Positions 18,774-26,996 of a DNA stretch of 64,000 nt are shown piece by piece. The first letter of the stretch is position 1. Each line of letters opens with the position of its first letter. The DNA is taken from positions 83,264 to 147,263 of the forward strand of contig JAUZRQ010000038.1 of NCBI GenBank assembly GCA_030950365.1. Direction: 5' to 3'. Made by a program: the position numbers and the translations under genes. Below the pieces are notes generated by a model that ran no database searches, was not told where the DNA came from, and worked only from the letters and a program-made list of their open reading frames with translations. The stretch comes from Candidatus Zhuqueibacterota bacterium (lineage in GTDB: Bacteria > Zhuqueibacterota > Zhuqueibacteria > Zhuqueibacterales > Geothermadaptataceae).

Positions 18774-21689
18774 ATGGCAAAAAGCTGCTCTAAATTATGT
18801 CTAATCCTGACACTCACGGTGGGACTGATCCTGCCACAGCTACTTCTGGGGCAGGGGAAATATCCCGCCAGGCCGAGTGCCCCGATGGATAAATGGGAAT
18901 ACTACAACACCTACGTGGCTCCGCAAAAAGGCCGAGCCGCTTTGAGCAAGCCCGGTGCATTTGCCGACCGCAAGCGTAGTGTTTTGGATGTAGGTAACCT
19001 GGTGGTCCGGTTCAACAATGCCGGTACCTGGGGCTATGACCGCTGGGGCCTCAACCATCAGTGGCCGGCTGGTTCCAAGCTGACCTACTACTGGACCCTG
19101 GCACCGATGATCGGTGCGAAAAAGCGCATGCCGGACGGCTCCCTGAAACCCACCGTGGCCGTGGGCGCTCGCGGGACTGTGCGCGACCATGAAGAAGAAT
19201 TTCAGCCGCTGCCCGGCTACGACGCGGGCTGGCAGGATGACGGTGCGTTCTTCGGTATCGCATTCAGCGATCGGCCCGATACCTGGCCCTCGCTGTGGCC
19301 CATCGAGAAGGATCCTGAAGGCAAGTACACCGATCCGTACACCGGTCAGACGTTTGCCGGCATCGAGCGGCCACTCGACCTGAGCCACCCCGAAGGCAGC
19401 GGATTGCGCTTCCCGGGCGTGCTCAACGGCAAGGTCGTGGCCGACCGCGAAGCCTATGTGGTGATGACCGATAATGATCCGAAAGATGGAAATATCGGTG
19501 AATTCAACAACGGCGTTGGTCCGCTGGATGTGCGCGTGGATGCCTGGGCGCTGCAATGGAGCGATGTGATCAATGAAGATTTCATCATCTGGCGACACAT
19601 CTTCACCAACGTCGGCAAAGATACCCTGTTCGATGTGTACGTGGGCATGCACGGCGACCCGGACACCCCCGAGCAGGGAACCTTCGAATGGACCGACGAT
19701 TTCGCGCTGTTCATTCCGCAGGGCTCGGCCGATTACGACTCGCTACTGTGGAACACCGTGCTGGTGTGGGACGGTGACGACAAGTCCGAAGGCTTCATCG
19801 CCAGCAACGTGCCGTGGATTGCCATTAAAGTACTGGAAACCCCGGTGGATGAGACCACCGGCCAGCAAAAGGGCCTGACCACAATGTACCTCTTTTTGTA
19901 CAGCGAAGACGCCCAGAGCGATGAGCAGGCCTACAATGATCAGATGGCGGCAGGTATCGAGCCGCCGGATAATGTGGATCCGCATCCGGATGATTGGACG
20001 CAGACGCCAAACAGCTATGGTCCGGATATCACGTTTGTCTTCGCCTCCGGTCCGTTCACCATGCCGCCGGGCAAAAGTTTGGTATTCACCATTGCCGATA
20101 TCCTCGGCGCCAACAAGGCGGACGCGCTGAGCAACGCCGCGCTGGCGCAGGTGCTGTATAACAACGATTACAAGGCTCCCGAGCCGCCGAAAGAACCGAA
20201 TGTGCGTGCCGTGGCCGGCGATGGCCAGGTGACCCTATACTGGGATGCGTTTCCGTCGGAATTCAGCACCGACCGGTTGACCGGCAACAACCGCTTCCAG
20301 GGCTACCGCATTTACCGCAGCGATGACCGCGGCGTGACCTGGGGCACGCCGATTACGGACGTGAACGGCACCGTGATTGGTTACGTGCCGCTGGCGCAAT
20401 TTGATCTGGAAGACGGTATTACCGGTGTGGACCCGCTCGCTCCGGAGCTGTATCTCGGCGATGATACCGGTCTGCAGCACACCTTTGTGGATCGCAACGT
20501 CATCAACGGATATGAGTACTGGTATGCCGTGACGGCGTACGATTCCCGCGATGAGGCCGGTCCGCTGACCATCCGGCCGCTGGAGAATCCGCGCCGGAAC
20601 AACCCGAACCTGCCCGGAGACAATACCGTGGCAGTGATTCCACGACCGAAAGTGGCCGGTTACAAAGACCCGCAGGTGGGCGAAGTGCAGCACACCCAGG
20701 GCGTGGCTGATGGCACCGTTGAAGTGGAAATCCTCGATCCTGGCCTGGTGACGGGTGATACCTATCGGGTGACGTTTGACGCCAGTACCTCGCCGACCAC
20801 GGTGATCGTGACCAACACCAAAACCGGCAAAAGCGTGCAGGGACCGGCTGCCGGACCGAGCGATGTGACGACTGATGGCATTCCGAGCATCGACGGCTTG
20901 CGCGTAAAAGCCATCGATACCAGGCGCGGCGTCAAATCGACCGCCGGGGCCAGCACCATTGAACTGCGGCGCACCCAATTTGCCAATCGCAGCGGCGCGG
21001 GTACGCTTCATGATTTCGAATTCCGGTTTGTCAGCGATACCCTGATCTACACGGATTGGGATAACGGCACGCCGGTGAAAGCCACGTTTGAAATCTGGGA
21101 CCTGACCACGAATACACAAGTTACCGCTGAGATTTTTGATTCACGTGATGGCGACGGTGACGGTGTCTTCGATTTTGGCGAACGTGTGGCCATCGTCATC
21201 TCGCCCTATCAGGGCACCGGCGGCTGGGAAGGCGCCTGGCCGGATGATTACGGCTTCGTGATCGATTTCACCGACGGTTCGACCGCCAATCCGGGAGACA
21301 CCTTTACCATCATTTCCAACAAGGTCTTCAATAACGATGATCAGTACGAATTCACCACGACCAAAGAAGAGATCGATACTGAGAAGCTGAAACAGGACCT
21401 GGCCAATGTGAAGGTCGTTCCCAATCCCTATGTGGTGTCCTCGGTCTTCGAAACCTCGCTGAGCACCAAGGTGCTGCAATTCCGCAAGCTCCCGCCCGAG
21501 TGCACGATCCGGATCTACAACCTGTCCGGTGAATTGATCCGCAAGATCGAGCACAACGATGGCACCTCTATCGAAAACTGGAATCTGCGCAGCTACAACG
21601 ATCAGGAGATTGCGTTCGGGGTGTATATCTATCACATCGAAACGCCCTCCGGCGCAGAGACTTTAGGGAAGTTTGCGGTGATTAAATAA
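18774..21689 (+). CDS. Large secreted protein with fibronectin III-like and FlgD/T9SS-type C-terminal domains
   Basis: About 971 residues; the ATG at 18774 follows an acggaggg site and gives a signal peptide (MAKSCSKLCLILTLTVGLILPQLLLGQ). Residues 100-450 are a beta-rich, Trp/Asp-rich region with no domain I can name. About 470-600 look like a fibronectin type III fold ('PKEPNVRAVAGDGQVTLYWDA' ... 'YEYWYAVTAYDSRDEAGP'). The last 90 residues carry 'VKVVPNPYVVSS', 'LPPECTIRIYNLSGELIRKIEHND' and 'FGVYIYHIETPSGAETLGKFAVIK', the FlgD-Ig/type A sorting domain pattern used by type IX-secreted proteins. The neighbouring PorV-like protein is the known shuttle partner of such domains in T9SS. Likely displayed at the cell surface. 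Confidence 0.85.
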   Translation: MAKSCSKLCLILTLTVGLILPQLLLGQGKYPARPSAPMDKWEYYNTYVAPQKGRAALSKPGAFADRKRSVLDVGNLVVRFNNAGTWGYDRWGLNHQWPAGSKLTYYWTLAPMIGAKKRMPDGSLKPTVAVGARGTVRDHEEEFQPLPGYDAGWQDDGAFFGIAFSDRPDTWPSLWPIEKDPEGKYTDPYTGQTFAGIERPLDLSHPEGSGLRFPGVLNGKVVADREAYVVMTDNDPKDGNIGEFNNGVGPLDVRVDAWALQWSDVINEDFIIWRHIFTNVGKDTLFDVYVGMHGDPDTPEQGTFEWTDDFALFIPQGSADYDSLLWNTVLVWDGDDKSEGFIASNVPWIAIKVLETPVDETTGQQKGLTTMYLFLYSEDAQSDEQAYNDQMAAGIEPPDNVDPHPDDWTQTPNSYGPDITFVFASGPFTMPPGKSLVFTIADILGANKADALSNAALAQVLYNNDYKAPEPPKEPNVRAVAGDGQVTLYWDAFPSEFSTDRLTGNNRFQGYRIYRSDDRGVTWGTPITDVNGTVIGYVPLAQFDLEDGITGVDPLAPELYLGDDTGLQHTFVDRNVINGYEYWYAVTAYDSRDEAGPLTIRPLENPRRNNPNLPGDNTVAVIPRPKVAGYKDPQVGEVQHTQGVADGTVEVEILDPGLVTGDTYRVTFDASTSPTTVIVTNTKTGKSVQGPAAGPSDVTTDGIPSIDGLRVKAIDTRRGVKSTAGASTIELRRTQFANRSGAGTLHDFEFRFVSDTLIYTDWDNGTPVKATFEIWDLTTNTQVTAEIFDSRDGDGDGVFDFGERVAIVISPYQGTGGWEGAWPDDYGFVIDFTDGSTANPGDTFTIISNKVFNNDDQYEFTTTKEEIDTEKLKQDLANVKVVPNPYVVSSVFETSLSTKVLQFRKLPPECTIRIYNLSGELIRKIEHNDGTSIENWNLRSYNDQEIAFGVYIYHIETPSGAETLGKFAVIK

Positions 21690-21728
21690 TCTGGCTATTG
21701 GGTAGATCGAATTCTGGAGGTTCAAACG

Positions 21729-22793
21729 ATGAAAAAACTGGCAATAATCATATGTCTTTTGGGCATGTTCAGCTACTCGGCAGGCTATGCCCAATTCGAC
21801 AATGTGGGCACCTCCGCAGCAAACTTTTTAAAGATTGGTGTGGGTAGCCGCGCTGAGGCCATGGCAGGGGCCTACGTGGCGCAGGTCGCAGATGTAACTG
21901 CGCTGCACTGGAACCCAGCTGGCCTGGCGAGGATGCAGAACCGGGAGGTCGCCATTGCCCGCACTGACTGGGTGCTGGATATCAATCACGTGTTCGTGGG
22001 AGCCGCGCTGCCACTGGGCGATGTCGGCACCCTGGGCGTGAGCGTGTATTCGCTGACCATGGGTGATATGGAAATGACCACAGCCCAACAGCCCGATGGC
22101 ACGGGCGTGATGTTTGGGGCCAGCAACTTCGCCATCGGCCTCGCCTACGCCCGCGCGCTGACCGACCGGTTCTCCGTGGGAATACAGGGGAAATACATAC
22201 GTGAAAATATATCCTCAGCATCGGCCAATGCGTTTGCTCTGGATATTGGTTCGCAGTACCGCACCAATTTCCGCGGTCTCACCATCGGTATGTCCATCGC
22301 CAATTTCGGTACCAACATGACCCTTTCCGGGCGGGAGCAACTCGTACGTGTGGATATCGATCCGACACTTGGCGCCAACCCGGATGCCACACCAGCCCGT
22401 CTGGAAACGGAAGCATGGCCGCTGCCGCTGATTTTCCGTATTGGCGTGTCCATGGAGGTGTTTAATAGCGGCGATAATAAAATCACCGCCAATGTGGATT
22501 ATACCGATCCGCGTGACGTGAATCCGTGGACGTCATTTGGCGTAGAGTACAGCCTCAAAAATATGGTGTATTTGCGGGGTGGCTGGCGTTCGCTGCTCAC
22601 GGCCATGGGGCTGTTTACCAATGAAAAGCTGGAAGCCGAAGAAGCCAATCCGGAACAGAGCTTCTTTACCTTTGGCGGTGGCCTGTATCTGAAATATCCG
22701 GGTAAAGATTACAGCTTGCGCATCGATTATGCCTATTCCGATCTTGGCCGCCTGACCCAGGCCCACCGCTTTTCCGTTGCGTTCGAATTCTGA
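21729..22793 (+). CDS. PorV/PorQ-family outer-membrane protein (UPF0164-like)
   Basis: A 354-residue protein with ribosome-binding site ggaggt 8 bases before the ATG and signal peptide ending at AGYAQ. The start of the mature chain, 'TSAANFLKIGVGSRAEAMAGAYVA' and 'VTALHWNPAGLARM', is the hallmark of the PorV/PorQ family, FadL-like 14-strand barrels. The end 'FSVAFEF' is a barrel-type terminus. In type IX secretion PorV binds C-terminal sorting domains and delivers cargo to the cell surface. The gene order receptor, sorting-domain protein, PorV-like protein suggests a dedicated export or anchoring unit. A strong terminator follows the gene. Confidence 0.88.
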   Translation: MKKLAIIICLLGMFSYSAGYAQFDNVGTSAANFLKIGVGSRAEAMAGAYVAQVADVTALHWNPAGLARMQNREVAIARTDWVLDINHVFVGAALPLGDVGTLGVSVYSLTMGDMEMTTAQQPDGTGVMFGASNFAIGLAYARALTDRFSVGIQGKYIRENISSASANAFALDIGSQYRTNFRGLTIGMSIANFGTNMTLSGREQLVRVDIDPTLGANPDATPARLETEAWPLPLIFRIGVSMEVFNSGDNKITANVDYTDPRDVNPWTSFGVEYSLKNMVYLRGGWRSLLTAMGLFTNEKLEAEEANPEQSFFTFGGGLYLKYPGKDYSLRIDYAYSDLGRLTQAHRFSVAFEF

Positions 22794-22815
22794 TCTCCAT
22801 ACGGTCGCATCATCG

Positions 22816-22848
22816 AGCAGGGCATGGACCTCCGTGCCCTGCTTTTTT
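22816..22848 (+). terminator. Rho-independent terminator of the receptor operon
   Basis: A perfect 8-base stem gcagggca/tgccctgc with a 10-base loop followed by tttttt, about 23 bases after the PorV-like stop codon. Confidence 0.9.
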
Positions 22849-23080
22849 GTTGGTGCAGAAGAGAACGGCCATCCGCCGGCCGGTCTTTTGCAAGCTGGAA
22901 GGACCTCGCAAACGGGATAACGCCTGTAACTGTTCAGCATGTACGGAAGATTGTTGGAATCCGGCTTTTTCGCTCCCCTCCCGGGAGGGGACGTTGAACG
23001 GCCCATGCGGGCTCTCAATGAAACAATATCCTCAATTTGTCGCCATTCGGTGAAGGTGGAATGGCGACAAAAAGCAGACA

Positions 23081-26000
23081 ATGGACATCACGAGATTATT
23101 GGTGTGGTCGAATAATTTCAAAGCCATTCACCGTAAGTCTTCTGGGATGGTCATGCAACGGCTCATTTACCTTCTGTTTTTCATCTCCGGGGCCACCGGC
23201 CTGGTGTATGAAGTTCTGTGGATGCGGCTGCTCTCGCAGGTGTTTGGTAGCACGGTCTTTGCCATCAGCTCGGTGCTGGCGGTCTTCATGGCAGGACTGG
23301 GATTGGGCGCCTATGCCTGGGGGCGCCGCCTCGATCGTGGCGGTTCGGGACTGCGCCTGTACGGCCTGCTTGAGCTCGGTATTGGTATCGTCGGGACGCT
23401 GGTGCCGGCACTCATCCACTGGCTGGATCCGCTGATCGTCCGACTGCTGGTGGCCAGCCAGGACCTTGCCGTGCTGCAGGCGGTGATCCGGATTGCTTTC
23501 GCTGCCCTACTACTCGGTCTGCCCGCGTTTCTCATGGGCGGCACGCTGCCTGCGCTGAGCAAATCCCTTACCCGCGAAACCAGGGCTGTCGGTCATGATG
23601 TCGGCATGCTGTATGCCGTCAACACCGCTGGTGCGGTGCTGGGCGCCTTTACAACCGGCTTTTTGCTTATTGCTTATTTCGGCCTCTGGATGACCGGCCT
23701 GCTCACCGCGGCGACGAATGTGGCCATCGGTCTGTATGCGCTGCGTCTGGCCCGCAGCGTTTCACCGGATGCCCAAACCACCGATGACGCTCCGAGACCG
23801 CTCCGGAGCGGCCCCGCCGACCGCTTGAACGATCGCCGGCTATTTGTGCTGCTTTTGGCCTATGGGCTGTCCGGCTTCGTGGCTCTGGCGGCGGAAGTGG
23901 TCTGGGTGCGGGCGCTGGTGTTTTTTCTGGGCAATTCTACGTACGCGTTCAGTACGGTTTTGACCACGTTCCTGCTGGGACTGGCCACAGGCGGCTGGAT
24001 CGGCAGCCAGCAGACCGACCGCCTCGCCGATCCCTGGCAGCGGTTTGCGGTGGTGGAGTGGCTGATCGCCGTTTCGCTTCTCGGCACCATCCTGATGCTG
24101 TGGCAGGGATTTTATTCTGAGCTTTTCCGTCGCAGTTTGCATTCGCCCGCGGTTCCGTGGCTTCTATTTCTGGCGATCAAATTCGGTGCGGCGTTTCTGG
24201 TTCTGTTTCTGCCCGGCGTGCTGTTCGGCTACCTGTTTCCGGTGGTTTGCAAGCTGAGCATCCGCACGCTGGCCAGCCTGGGCCGCGGCGTGGGCACAGT
24301 GTATGGCATTAATACCCTCGGCACCATTCTGGGATCGCTGGCCAGCGGATTTGTGCTTATTCCGTGGCTGGGCTTGCAGCAAAGTTTACTGCTGCTGGTC
24401 TGGCTGGCGCTGGCGGTGACTGTGCTGTTGATCTGGAGTCATCCGTCAGCTAACCGCACCACACGCTGGGCGGTGCCGGGGGCCGTGGCGTCCACGGGGA
24501 TGCTGGTGATCTGGCTTTTCCCGGTGTCCTCACAGTTGACCCGGTTTTCGCCGGAGCACCGGCTCATGGTCCGCGAGCTGTTTTACGCCGAAGATCACAC
24601 GGCCACGGTGCATGTGTTCGAATCGGCGGCCGGCGATCGGTTCGTGAGCGTGGATGGCCATTTCATCGGCGCGACCGAACATGAAAGCGATAAAAAACAA
24701 AAGCTGCTGGCGCATCTGCCGCTGCTGCTGCATCCGCAGCCGACATCGGCCATCACCATCGGGCTGGGCAGCGGCATCACCCTGGCGGCCATGGCGCGGC
24801 ATGCCTCCTTGCAAACCGTGGAAGCCATCGAGATCGTGCCGGGCATGTTGCGTGCGGCTACTTTTTTCGCCGAAGCCAACGATCGCATTCTGGAAAGCCC
24901 TCGCGTGCGCGTTCGAGTGGGTGACGGCCTGCATTTTCTCAAAACCACGCCACAGCGGTATGATTTGATCATTTCCGATGCCAAGCTGAATCCCGAATAT
25001 GTCGGCAATGCGCGGGTGTACACGCGCGATTACTATGAATGGTGCCGCGATCGCCTCACCGATCAGGGGATTTTCTGTCAGTGGGTGCCCCTGTACCTGC
25101 CGCCATCGATTTTCCGGATGGTGCTGCGGACGTTCGCCGAGGTCTTCCCGGTGGTGGATTTGTGGTTTTTCCCGCAGCAGCATTTCATCTTGATGGGACG
25201 CAAACAGCCGTATCCATTTGATTGGCAGATGGCCGGCCGGCGAATGCAGGTGCCAGCGATACGCGAGCATTTGCAGCCGTTTTTTCTGGAGAATCCACTG
25301 GTTCTGGCGTCTTCCTGGGTGGCGGATCGTCGGGCGTTGTTGGCCCATGCCGGCCGGGGCCCGGTGAATACTCTGGCGCGGCCGCGCATCGAATTCGCGT
25401 CGGTGCGCGCCTTCCGGCAGGCGCCGCGTGGTCGCACCGAGGCAGATCACCTGCAATGGGTGCTCAATCAGGTGCATGCGGAACCGGACCGCCACCATGG
25501 CATTTTGACCGACTCGCTGGCTGCGTATGTGCAATCGTTTCAGCGTGTGCTGCACGGCCTCATTCAGGCGCGGCAGACCGGACTGCTTGCGCGCGCTGAA
25601 ACCGGTCTGGCCGCCGCTTTACGGCTTAATCCCGGCGACGGCCGTGCACGGGATCTACTGCAACAAATTCAAAAAGAGCAGCGCACGGTGCTGCAGGCCC
25701 CGGCGAATGCGGCCACAGGGCAGGATCAATTCCGCCGGGCGCAACTGCTGTATGAACACGGCCGGCTGGCAAAGGCATTGCAAGCGGTGGAACAGGTGCT
25801 GGCCGATGCGCCTGAACATGCCGATGGCCTGAATCTGAAAGGCCTGATCCTGCTCAAACAAAACCGGCCGCAGCTTGCCGCCGAGGTGTTTCGCCAGGCC
25901 CATGCTGAGGATCAAACCAATGTGGATATTTTACTCAATTTGGCCACGGCCACTGAAATGAGTGGCAACATGGAGCAGGCGCTGCAATTGCTGCACGACG

Positions 26001-26482
26001 CACAAGCGCTGGCGCCGCGCTCGGCCAAAATCACCAACAACATCGGCGTTTTGCTGGCGCGCATGCAGCGACTGGCCGAAGCCGAAACTGCCTTACAGCA
26101 GGCCATCCGGCTGGACCCGCTGTTCGCCGAAGCATACAACAATCTGGGCATCGTGTACAGTCGCGCCGGGCGTCTTGATCGTGCCGTGGAGATGTACGAA
26201 AAGGTGCTGCAGTTGCATCCCGATCATGCGGCCGCGCAGAAAAATTTGGCCATGGCGGTTCTGCAGATGGAGCGGTTCGAGCGGGCGGCGTTGTTATTTG
26301 AGGCCATTGTGCAGAAAAATCCCCGCGATGCAGATGCCTGGGTGAATTTAGGGCTGGCCAAAGTGCGCCTTGGGCAGCCGCTGGCCGCCAAATCCTGCTG
26401 GGAAAAAGCGCTGCAGATCGATCCGAAACTCACAGAAGCGCGCCGGAATCTGGAAATTTTGAAGCAAATGGGATACGATTGA
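23081..26482 (+). CDS. Fused MFS-like transporter / spermidine synthase-like / TPR protein, copy 1
   Basis: An 1133-residue inner-membrane fusion. Residues about 25-480 hold ten or more hydrophobic segments with 'SGATGLVYEVLWMRLLSQVFG' and 'FLMGGTLPALSK', typical of the membrane part of MFS/spermidine-synthase fusions. About 500-730 are the Rossmann methyltransferase-like spermidine synthase domain: 'HLPLLLHPQPTSAITIGLGSG', 'VEAIEIVPGM', 'YDLIISDA', 'YTRDYYEWCRDRL'. From about 890 to the end are TPR repeats ('EAYNNLGIVYSRAGRLDRAVEMYEKVL'). Such fusions are found in many environmental bacteria; whether they make or move polyamines is unproven. No ribosome-binding site precedes 23081; the in-frame ATGs near 23147 just before QRLIYLLFF are plausible alternatives. 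It faces a paralogue at 26997-29954. Confidence 0.85.
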   Translation: MDITRLLVWSNNFKAIHRKSSGMVMQRLIYLLFFISGATGLVYEVLWMRLLSQVFGSTVFAISSVLAVFMAGLGLGAYAWGRRLDRGGSGLRLYGLLELGIGIVGTLVPALIHWLDPLIVRLLVASQDLAVLQAVIRIAFAALLLGLPAFLMGGTLPALSKSLTRETRAVGHDVGMLYAVNTAGAVLGAFTTGFLLIAYFGLWMTGLLTAATNVAIGLYALRLARSVSPDAQTTDDAPRPLRSGPADRLNDRRLFVLLLAYGLSGFVALAAEVVWVRALVFFLGNSTYAFSTVLTTFLLGLATGGWIGSQQTDRLADPWQRFAVVEWLIAVSLLGTILMLWQGFYSELFRRSLHSPAVPWLLFLAIKFGAAFLVLFLPGVLFGYLFPVVCKLSIRTLASLGRGVGTVYGINTLGTILGSLASGFVLIPWLGLQQSLLLLVWLALAVTVLLIWSHPSANRTTRWAVPGAVASTGMLVIWLFPVSSQLTRFSPEHRLMVRELFYAEDHTATVHVFESAAGDRFVSVDGHFIGATEHESDKKQKLLAHLPLLLHPQPTSAITIGLGSGITLAAMARHASLQTVEAIEIVPGMLRAATFFAEANDRILESPRVRVRVGDGLHFLKTTPQRYDLIISDAKLNPEYVGNARVYTRDYYEWCRDRLTDQGIFCQWVPLYLPPSIFRMVLRTFAEVFPVVDLWFFPQQHFILMGRKQPYPFDWQMAGRRMQVPAIREHLQPFFLENPLVLASSWVADRRALLAHAGRGPVNTLARPRIEFASVRAFRQAPRGRTEADHLQWVLNQVHAEPDRHHGILTDSLAAYVQSFQRVLHGLIQARQTGLLARAETGLAAALRLNPGDGRARDLLQQIQKEQRTVLQAPANAATGQDQFRRAQLLYEHGRLAKALQAVEQVLADAPEHADGLNLKGLILLKQNRPQLAAEVFRQAHAEDQTNVDILLNLATATEMSGNMEQALQLLHDAQALAPRSAKITNNIGVLLARMQRLAEAETALQQAIRLDPLFAEAYNNLGIVYSRAGRLDRAVEMYEKVLQLHPDHAAAQKNLAMAVLQMERFERAALLFEAIVQKNPRDADAWVNLGLAKVRLGQPLAAKSCWEKALQIDPKLTEARRNLEILKQMGYD

Positions 26483-26756
26483 TGCGGCAGGGGAGAGGAT
26501 TGCATTAATTGAATAAGCGGGCGGGCGGCAAAACCCACCGGGGCACACCTTTTGAAGCGTCCTGCCGGATCGTTTAAAGCCATGGATGACAGCGGATACG
26601 GGAGCACAGGTGTTCGCGCGATCTAGCATAAATATCCATTTTGTAAAGTAACACAAGCATCCCTGCTTAGGATGTATCACAATCATCCTCGCTTATGACT
26701 GTAAAAAACGATTGTATCAAGTAGGGCCGGGCTTTCGGCTTAAATGTCATCAAGCT

Positions 26757-26792
26757 GGCCGGAGGAAGCGAGTCGCTTGCTCCGGCTTTTTT
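26757..26792 (+). terminator. Rho-independent terminator
   Basis: Stem gccggag/ctccggc with an inner aagcga/tcgctt helix followed by tttttt. It lies 275 bases past the first fusion gene and would stop its transcript before it runs into the convergent gene. Confidence 0.8.
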
Positions 26793-26807
26793 AATTGTTG
26801 AGGCCTC

Positions 26808-26854
26808 CATTTAGCCCTCCTTCCCAGGTTTAACTTGGGAAGGAGGGCTAAATG
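26808..26854. repeat. 47-base near-perfect palindrome between convergent genes
   Basis: Centred on 26831, all 23 positions of each arm pair, with one G-T pair. The inner part ccttcccaggt-tta-acttgggaagg is shared in form with the palindrome at 42690-42714, where two pairs differ in a compensated way. Confidence 0.75.
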
Positions 26855-26996
26855 CGGATGAGGGCTATGCAGGCAACCCGGTAAGGAGGACAAATCGAAA
26901 TGGTTTTGTCGCCCGAACGCGATTTTGGGCTCTGCTATCCCGGCAGTCTCTGCGAAATGGGATGCCGTACAGGCGCGCGGTTGGAAACAGCGCCCC

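Noticed and set aside
22975..22990. 16-base perfect palindrome cccctcccgggagggg
   Set aside because: Possibly a chance or low-complexity palindrome; no second copy was seen and it has no T run.
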